A stretch of DNA of 64,000 bases. It comes from Closterium sp. Naga37s-1. Taxonomy: Eukaryota > Streptophyta > Zygnematophyceae > Desmidiales > Closteriaceae. A program made the position numbers and the translations under genes. Shown piece by piece: positions 57,401 through 64,000 of the stretch. Within the stretch, counting starts at the first letter, position 1. Every line of letters begins with the position of its first letter. The notes under the pieces were generated by a model. The model had not been told where the DNA came from. It saw only the letters and a list, made by a program, of their open reading frames with translations, and searched no databases. The DNA lies in the NCBI GenBank assembly GCA_947471745.1, contig CANJKZ010000724.1, forward strand, positions 4,259,501-4,323,500. The letters are read 5' to 3'.

Positions 57401-60400
57401 TGGCAGACCCCTCTGGGGGTCCTGCCCTTGCTCACTTCTCCACTGTCCTCCCGTGTCCGGCGGCCCCCTCTGGCACCCTGTCTGGTCTTTACCTCCCCTC
57501 GTTCTCTACGAACTTGGTGAGTGGTGCTGACCTACAGGATGCGGGGGTTCACCAGTTCACTCCTGCGAGTCAGCGGGTGACCCACTGCACGGACGCTCGG
57601 ACAGGCCGACACCTGGCCACGTTTACACGTCGGCCGGGGTCGAGCCTGTACACACTGACCACTGCGTCTCCTCCAGTCACTGCGTCTGGTCAGGTAGCTG
57701 CGTCGGGTCAGGTGTTTGCTGCAGCGTCCAGGTCTGGTCCTGAGTCTGCCCCCTGTTCGTGTCGCCTTCTGTCTCACGAGACTCTCCTCTGGCACCACCG
57801 CCTTGGTCACCCCTCCCTGCTTCGTCTCCGAGGCATGGCCTCCCGTGTCCTTGTCTCTGGTCTTCCCCGGTCCCTCCCTCCCCTTCCTCCGGGGCCTGGC
57901 CCTACCTGCGTCCCCTGTGTCGAGGGGCGGCAGCGGGCTGCCCCTCACTCCTCCCAGTTTCCTCCGACAGAGGCCCCGCTGCAGACACTTCACATGGACG
58001 TGTGGGGCCCGGCCCGCGTCCGTGGACAGGGTCACGAGCGCTACTTCCTGCTGGTGGTTGACGACTACTCGCGTTACACCACAGTCTTCCCCTTGCGCAG
58101 CAAGGGTGATGTCACTGAGGTGTTGATCGACTGGATCCGCGCAGCTCGTCTCCAGCTCAGGCAGAGCTTCGGCTCGGACTTTCCTGTTCTGCGTCTGCAC
58201 TCTGACAGAGGTGGAGAGTTCTCCTCTGGCCTTCTGCGAGCCTACTGTCGTGCACGAGGCATCCGCCAGACCTTCACGCTTCCGGACTCTCCATAGCAAA
58301 ATGGGATTGCTGAGCGCCGCATTGGCATGGTCATGGACGTCGCCCGTACGTCCATGATGCATGCGGCTGCCCCCCATTTTCTGTGGCCGTTTGCGGTTCG
58401 GTACGCGGCGCATCAGATCAACCTTCACCCCAGGGTCTCCATGCCGGAGACCTCCCCAGCTTTGCTGTGGATGGGGAAGGTTGGCGATGCGTCTGCGTTC
58501 CGTGTCTGGGGATCTCGGGCGTTTGTCCGCGACTTGTCTGCGGACAAGCTGTCCCCTCGTGCTGCTCCTTGCGTCTTCCTTGGCTTCCCCCCTGACGCGC
58601 CAGGGTGGCAGTTCTACCACCCCACCTCTCGCCGTGTTCTGTCCTCCCAGGACGTCACGTTTGACGAGTCGGTCCCCTACTACCGCCTCTTCCCCTACCG
58701 CACTCCGTCCCTCCCCCCGCCACCGCTCTTCCTTGTGCCAGGTCCCCCCCCGGTAGACCCCTTCCCCCCTCAGGGTCCTGCCCCTTCAGGTGTGTCCCAG
58801 GTAGACGCAGTCGAGCCTGTCGAGGTTACTGGTGACTCTGGTGCTGCTGAGGGTGCTGAGCCTGGGGGTGCTGACTCTGGGGGTGCTGAGCGTGTGGGTG
58901 CTACGCCTGGGGGTGCTGAGCCTGAGGGTGCTCCTACTGGGGGTGCTGAGCCTGGGGGTGCTGAGCCTGGGGGTGCTACTACTGGGGGTGCTGAGCCTGG
59001 GGGTGCTGAGCCTGGGGGTGCTACGCCTGGGGGTGCTGAGCCTGGGGGTGCTACGCCTGGAGGTGCTGAGCCTGAGGGAGCTGGGCCTGCTCTTGTGGCG
59101 TCTGGCGGTGCTGAGCCTGGAGGTTCTCCGGGTGCTTCGTCTCGACGGGAGCCACTCTCTCCACAGGAGCTGCGCGAGTGGTTTGCCCGGCGCTGGAGAC
59201 GTGCTGCTGGAGCTGGAGGTTCTTCAGCTGCTGAGGGTACTGGTGCCGCGGGTCCCGGAGGTGCTCGTACTGGGAGTACTGGAGCTGCTGGGCCTGCGGG
59301 TACGACTGGAGCTGGAGCTGCTGAGGGTGTTGGCGCTGAGGCTACTGCTGTCAGTCCTGGAGGCGGTCCTGCTGGGGGTGCTACTGGTGCTGCTGGAGGT
59401 ACTGGAGCTGGAGGTGCTGCTGGCGCTGGTGCTGCCGCTGGGGGTACTGGTGCTGTCCCTGCTGTGTCTGGAGTCGCCGCGCGGCCTCGGCCGTACTTCG
59501 TTCCACTCCTTCAGCAGGTTCTTGGTCTCCCGCCTTCTACTGGTCCTCCTCCTCCCTTAGAGTGTCCACAGCCTGTCCCGTCACAGTTACAGTTACAGCC
59601 GGCCTCCCCACTGCCCGCTCCTTCTCCCTACACTGGTCCTACTGGAGGTCTTGCTGAGCGTCGTGAGCCTGCGTCTCGCCCTGCGTCGCCTGTCCGTGCT
59701 GCTCGCACTAGTGGTCGTGGTTCGCGTCAGCGTTCTCCTCCTGTCCCTGGCATGCACCGGATGTCTCTGCGTCCGTCCACTGCTCCTCTGCGTGCCCCTT
59801 TGCCTTCTCCTCCTGAGTCCTCTCTTCCTGCTCTTCCTGACCCGGAGTCGGACTTTCTTCGTGCTGCCAGTCCTACTGTCACGCGTCTCCTTGCTACTGT
59901 TGTCACTGACCCTTCCTTTGAGTCCACTGCTGCGTCTGCACTAGTTACTGAGCTCGTCGACTTTGCTGCTTGCTGTCGTCTAGACTACGCTGCTAGTCTT
60001 GTTGCTGAGTCTGAGTCTGTCTGTCCTCCGTCCGTCGGGGGTGAGTTTGCCCTTGGCACGGACGTCCTTGAGGACAGGCAGGAGGAGTTCCAGTGTTTGG
60101 CTGCTGCTTCACCTCATCTCGTGTCCGTACTGCTTACCCCTGAGGGAGACCCGGATGCACTTGACATCCCGACTCCGCGCTCTTACGCGGAGGCGATAGA
60201 GGGTCCCTACTCCTCTCAGTGGCAGGCAGCTATGGACGCAGAGATGGCTTCCTGGAAGTCCACAGGCACCTACGTTGACGAGGTTCCCCCGCCTGGGGCG
60301 AACATCGTCAGTGGCATGTGGATTTTCAGGGTGAAGCGGCCGCCGGGTTCTCCGCCTGTCTTCAAGGCGCGTTACGTGGCTCGTGGCTTCAGTCAGCGGC

Positions 60401-62199
60401 AGGGAGTTGACTACTTTCAGACCTTCTCTCCCACCCCGAAGATGACCACTCTTCGGGTACTGCTGCACATAGCTGCTCACCGCGACTACGAGCTGCACTC
60501 TCTTGACTTCAGCACTGCTTTCTTGCAGGGCAGCCTGCACGAGGAGATCTGGCTGCGTCGCCCACCTGGCTTCACTGGGTCCTTTCCTCCTAGCACCCAG
60601 TGGAGCCTCCGGCGGCCAGTCTACGGTCTCCGCCAGGCACCGCGTGAGTGGCATGACACACTGAGGACTACGCTTGCGGCTCTTGGGTTTGCTCCCTCTA
60701 CGGCCGACCCGTCGCTGTTTCTGCGCACCGACACTTCTTTGCCGCCGTTCTACATCCTCGTGTACGTCGACGACTTGGTCTTCGCCACAGCTGACACTGC
60801 TGGACTCGCCCACGTGAAGTCCGAGCTGCAGAAGAGACACACGTGCACAGACCTGGGTGAACTGCGCAGCTACCTTGGCTTGCAGATCACCCGGGACAGA
60901 GCACGCCGCACCATTACCCTGACTCAGTCACACATGGTGCAGCAGGTCCTTCAGCGCTTCGGCTTCACGTACTCCTCGCCTCAGGCCACTCCTCTGCCTA
61001 CTCGCCACTCGCTCTCAGCTCTGCCTTCGGATGAGTCCGTAGAGTCGAGTGGCCCGTACCCAGAGCTTGTTGGCTGCCTCATGTACCTGATGACCTGCAC
61101 ACGACCTGACCTTGCATACCCTCTTAGCATTCTTGCACGCTATGTTGCTCCTGGGAGACACAGACTGGAGCACATGGCTACAGCGAAGAGGGTGTTGCGC
61201 TACTTGTGCAGTACGTCGGGCATGGGGCTTGTGCTTGGAGGGCAGAGTCCAGTGGTCCTCACTGGGCACGCAGACGCTTCTTGGGCTGACAACCAGGCTA
61301 CGCAGCGGTCGTCACAGGGTTACACCTTCAGCCTTGGTTCCGGCTCTGTTTCGTGGCGGGCTACCCGCTCGTCTTCTGTTCTCGGCTCCAGCTGTGAGGC
61401 TGAGATCTACGCCGGTGCCATGGCTGCACAGGAGCTTCGCTGGCTCACCTACCTGCTGACTGACCTCGGAGAGCCACCTCGTTCTCCTCCAGTGCTGTAC
61501 GTAGACAACAAGGCCATGCTGGCCTTGTGTCGAGAGCAGAGACTGGAGCACAGAACGAAGCACATTGCTCTCCGCTACTTCCTTGCTCGTGAGCTACAGC
61601 AGCGTGGTCAGCTGCGGCTTGCGTACGTGGCCTCTGAGGCCAACACTGCTGATATCTTCACCAAGGCACTCCCGCCTTGTGATCATCAGCGCTTCTGTAC
61701 TCAGCTGGGTCTTGTGCCTACCTTGCCTCACTTGCTCACCCCTTGACCTTGTTTGTACTGTTGCATATATATATACACCTGCTCTTGCTTGTCTAGCCTT
61801 ATATATATATATGCAATCCTGCATGTGAACTGGCCTTGTGGCCTTGAACTTGTGCTCGGAATGTGTGGTGACTTTGTGATCCACCCTGAGCTTGCTTTGC
61901 TTTGCTTGACTGGTCTTGTGACCCCTTGTTCTCCCCCACTTTGCCTATGGGGGTGTGTCAGATTTATATGACATAGCTACTGTAGGCTATAGTGGGGTAG
62001 CACATATGGGGTACAGTTTTCTAGGGTTTGCTTTTGTACCCAACTTTCCCTTAGTCAATTCATTCCTCATTATTTCACAGTGCTGGCCTTCCTGGTGGCT
62101 GCCACGCGCAAGGGAGGGGGGCTCGTGGATGACGCAGCAGCAGCGGCCGCCAGTCCCCACAGCATGGCGTCCGCCGGCCGGCGGGAGAGACTGGCCGCG
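54477..62199 (+). CDS. Host gene 2: peptidase active-site exon, split by Copia E
   Basis: The exon covers 54,477-54,624 and 62,085-62,199, with Copia E and a copy of GTGCT between. Counted without the element the exon is 263 nt and ends in phase 0, which fits the next exon. After NQHGC of the previous exon it reads ADSSAHAVVAAVEAAY. Aligned with papain CGSCWAFSAVVTIEG, the nucleophile Cys25 is Ser and Trp26 is Ser. LSVEQLRVALSANCDD matches the SEQELLDC region. The exon ends with an alanine-rich segment (VDDAAAAAASPHSM). In this haplotype the exon is disrupted, so this gene copy is probably not functional, unless the insertion is recent and polymorphic. Confidence 0.75.
54625..54748 (+). repeat. 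Copia E 5' LTR
   Basis: The 124-bp LTR starts TGTCAGATTTATATG and ends ATTTCACA, followed at once by the primer site TGGTATAGAGCGGG. Confidence 0.92.
55814..61746 (+). pseudogene. Copia E gag-pol region
   Basis: The region starts MATPSVLAFDAEG. Recognisable parts are the gag core, a glycine-rich tract around 56.6-56.82 kb, the protease motif LDSGASRSFFRD, the pre-integrase motif LLWHHRLGHPSLLRL, integrase with LHMDVWGPA and LHSDRGGEFSSG, a linker with many AEPGG units, RT with LDFSTAFLQGSL and YVDDLVFAT, and RNase H with GHADASWAD. It is a virus-like fossil with a few breaks, although the LTRs say it arrived recently. Confidence 0.85.
61956..62079 (+). repeat. Copia E 3' LTR
   Basis: The 124-bp LTR is almost identical to the 5' LTR and is followed by the target repeat GTGCT. 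Confidence 0.92.
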
Positions 62200-62435
62200 G
62201 TGAGCTGCAGCGAGTGGTGGGAACTCATGTTCTCTCATGCTTGTGGGGATGGCTGCAAGCTACAGGACAAGAACTGAATGAGGGTGGAGCAGTAGAGGGC
62301 GCCCACTCAGCCTGTGGCTGCATGCACAATACCCAAGCTCCACCTATACGTATTGGTACCTGGTTTTCAAGATACAGCATTTCATACTCTCCCTGTATCA
62401 CACTCTCTCTATCTCATTTCCTGCGTGTGTTGCAG

Positions 62436-62573
62436 AAGATTAAGTACTACGGAATCCAAGGCTTTGAGGAGACCTCGTTTGATGGATGGCTGGGTCTGCT
62501 GCTGGCAGTGCAGCGGCAGCCGGTGGTCGTGCTAATAGAGGCTTCCGCGCAATCATTCTTTGAGTACGACGGG
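62436..62573 (+). CDS. Host gene 2: central peptidase exon
   Basis: 46 codons, phase 0 to 0, after the acceptor GTGTTGCAG and before the donor GTGAGTG. It encodes IKYYGIQGFEETSFDGWLGL followed by QRQPVVVLIEASAQSFFEYD and is clearly paralogous to 27,904-28,044 of gene 1 ([25 protein letters not shown]). It corresponds to the papain region around QPVSVVLEAAGKDF. The following exon with His and Asn would lie beyond Copia F, outside the window. Confidence 0.82.
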
Positions 62574-62578
62574 GTGAG

Positions 62579-62833
62579 TGTTAGAATTAGGCTGTCAACA
62601 TTTTGTACTAAATTTTATATCACATAGGTTATTTGCGGGTTGGGTGTAGTTTGTAGTCCCAACCCTATCTGGTTGGGATTCCCTCGTAATCCTGCAAATC
62701 TGCCAACTCACCAATTGGAGATTTGCTAGGATTCCCATCCCATCCTTTCCCTAGCCTTTCCCAACCCAACCTCGTTGTACTTAAGGCCTAGTGCCTTCTT
62801 TATCAATCAATCAGTTGAGCTTCGTTTCTATCA
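62579..62833 (+). repeat. Copia F 5' LTR
   Basis: The LTR starts TGTTAGAATTAGGC and ends TTTCTATCA. The inner block CACCAATTGGAGATTTGC resembles the LTR of Copia G (CACCAATTGGAGATTGCC), so the two families are related. Confidence 0.8.
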
Positions 62834-63110
62834 TGGTATCGAGCTAGCAAATTCCGCTCACGCGGAATCCGATTCTTGGCGTAGTGATCGTTTCTCTTCC
62901 TCTCGGCTATGGCGTTTTCGGTTCCTGCCTTCTCCGCTTAGCGTTTTTCGCCTTCACATCTTCGCGCTAGTCAAAAGCGCTTTTCCGCTCCGTCTCCGGG
63001 CATTTCCGATTTCAACAGCGGCACATTCTCCGACAATTTCCTTCATCGTAAGATCTGGAATTTCACATTTCCGTGGCAAATTTCTCACATTCTTAACTTC
63101 GAACAGGTTT

Positions 63111-63260
63111 TCAGCGGCGCAGCAGAGCAGGTTCAGCGGCGCAGCAGAGCAGGTTCAGCGGCGCAGCAGAACAGGTCAGCGGCGCAGCAGAACAGGTCAG
63201 CGGCGCAGCAGAACAGGTCAGCGGCGCAGCAGAACAGGTCAGCGGCGCAGCAGAACAGGG
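63111..63260 (+). repeat. 21-22-bp tandem repeat in the Copia F leader
   Basis: About seven copies of AGGTCAGCGGCGCAGCAGAA lie between primer site and gag. Confidence 0.85.
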
Positions 63261-63435
63261 GTCATCGGCGAAGCAGAGCAGCAGGACAGGAATCGCAATC
63301 TTTTTACCGAAATCACACATTTTCGCGTTTCGGACTTCATCAATTTTCAAAATCGCCGCGCTGCGCGCAGCTGCTAAAGTCACCGAACTCCGCTCCGCTA
63401 GGTATCGGAGTCTTTAGCGCTGCGCTCCGCGCAAA

Positions 63436-64000
63436 ATGGCTACTTCAACTCCCACCCTCGTCGGAAACCTCATCGTTCTCAATCTCGCTCCCAACGGCAC
63501 GAGCACCAACTTTGGGGAATGGTGCTATGGGGTGGAGAAGCACCTCCTTAGCACGGAGCTGAAGGGGATTTGCCTCAAGGACATCCTCCTCAACCGTGGC
63601 AAAGGAAAAATGCCTCTCCCTCCCGATCCCCTTGGCGAAGGCGCCACTGCCGCAGAGAAGGCCGCTTTTGAGGACAAGACCACCAAGTACGAGACTGATT
63701 TCAGTGTGTGGGAGCAGGCAGACGCAGCAGTCATTAGGGTTTTCATCACCACTACTCCGGTCGAGCTTGTCAAATCCTACCGCACTTTCCGCTCCGCTCA
63801 TGCCATTTGGAAGTACCTCCAGGATCGTTTTCATGACAAGACAGCAGTGGGTGTTGCCATCCTCATTCCTCGAATGTTTCAGGTCCGCCTTGAGGAATGC
63901 CCTGGCATGGCAGATTACATCTCTGAAATCCGCAACATCCATGAGGAACTCAAGGACATTGGGATCATTTTCCCCGAACAGGCACCTGCAGCTGGACTAC
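63436..64000 (+). CDS. Copia F Gag (partial)
   Basis: The frame starts MATSTPTLVGNLIVLNLAPN and stays open to the window end. It shows the Copia gag (UBN2-type) pattern: NFGEWCYGVEKHLLST near the start, then AVIRVFITTTPVELVKSY, AHAIWKYLQDRF and DYISEIRNIHEELKDIG. This is the capsid-forming protein of a retrotransposon, with no host role. The remainder lies outside the window. Confidence 0.8.
   Translation, partial: MATSTPTLVGNLIVLNLAPNGTSTNFGEWCYGVEKHLLSTELKGICLKDILLNRGKGKMPLPPDPLGEGATAAEKAAFEDKTTKYETDFSVWEQADAAVIRVFITTTPVELVKSYRTFRSAHAIWKYLQDRFHDKTAVGVAILIPRMFQVRLEECPGMADYISEIRNIHEELKDIGIIFPEQAPAAGL

Larger units (their letters stand above)
54625..62079 (+). mobile_element. Copia E, young LTR retrotransposon inside a coding exon
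   Basis: This Ty1/Copia element of 7,455 bp has 124-bp LTRs that differ at about one site and the target repeat GTGCT at 54,620-54,624 and 62,080-62,084. It has the primer site TGGTATAGAGCGGG, a GC-rich leader of about 1 kb, gag (about 55.8-57.2 kb) with a long glycine tract, protease and integrase (about 57.3-58.8 kb), a linker of AEPGG repeats, RT and RNase H (about 60.2-61.75 kb), conserved 3' non-coding blocks and the purine tract CTATGGGGGTGTG. It is of the same lineage as Copia A and D. The insertion is recent; the coding part has a few breaks. Confidence 0.92.
62579..64000 (+). mobile_element. Copia F, 5' part, plus strand (runs off the window)
   Basis: A 255-bp LTR (62,579-62,833), a primer site TGGTATCGAGCTAG, a leader with short tandem repeats and the start of gag. 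It sits six bases into the intron after the gene 2 exon ending at 62,573. Within the visible part gag is open. Confidence 0.85.

Overview
This 64 kb window is nuclear DNA of a plant-type eukaryote. The host coding pieces have spliced exons with GT/AG borders. Their leucine-rich repeats (LRRs) sit one per 72-nt, phase-2 exon, as in plant LRR receptors, and they are joined to L-type lectin, papain-like peptidase, EGF-like and LysM modules. The transposons are Copia elements and a chromodomain Gypsy with initiator-tRNA-Met-type primer sites. A GC-rich streptophyte, perhaps a charophyte alga, fits best, but the sequence does not fix the species.

Layout. 1-19.5 kb is a nested transposon cluster: a Copia 3' end (1-1,154), a minus-strand Copia 'B' (2,062-9,020), LTR and Copia fragments, a PIF/Harbinger-like MITE (11,003-11,135), and Copia 'A' (11,201-18,190) inserted into an older LTR. 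Two blocks of this cluster are duplicated (1-2,061 with 17,036-19,083; 9,441-9,832 with 19,110-19,495). 19.9-34.1 kb is host gene 1. Copia 'D' (34,216-41,323, minus) follows, then about 0.8 kb of unassigned DNA, then a young Gypsy chromovirus (42,093-47,485). 47.9-62.6 kb is host gene 2, a tandem paralogue of gene 1, with one coding exon split by the young Copia 'E' (54,625-62,079). A further Copia 'F' begins at 62,579, in the next intron of gene 2, and runs off the window.

Host genes. Read together, the two copies suggest a secreted protein with this order: signal peptide, LRR N-cap, LRRs, EGF-like cysteine-rich module, L-type (legume-type) lectin domain, C1A papain-fold peptidase, cysteine-rich/EGF-like modules, four LysM modules. 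Gene 1 shows both ends (signal peptide, LRRs; peptidase C-half, EGF, LysM) but lacks the middle, where a truncated Copia lies. Gene 2 shows the middle (LRRs, EGF, lectin, peptidase N-half) and its end lies outside the window. In gene 2 the residue aligned to the papain nucleophile Cys25 is Ser; in gene 1 the His and Asn positions are kept. Such a protein would combine carbohydrate binding (lectin, LysM), protein binding (LRR) and a peptidase or pseudopeptidase core outside the cell. That role is inference.

Several introns of these genes carry minisatellites, and two of them have amplified the end of an exon together with its 5' splice site. All exon calls rest on reading frame, splice signals and exon phase; no transcript or database search was available.
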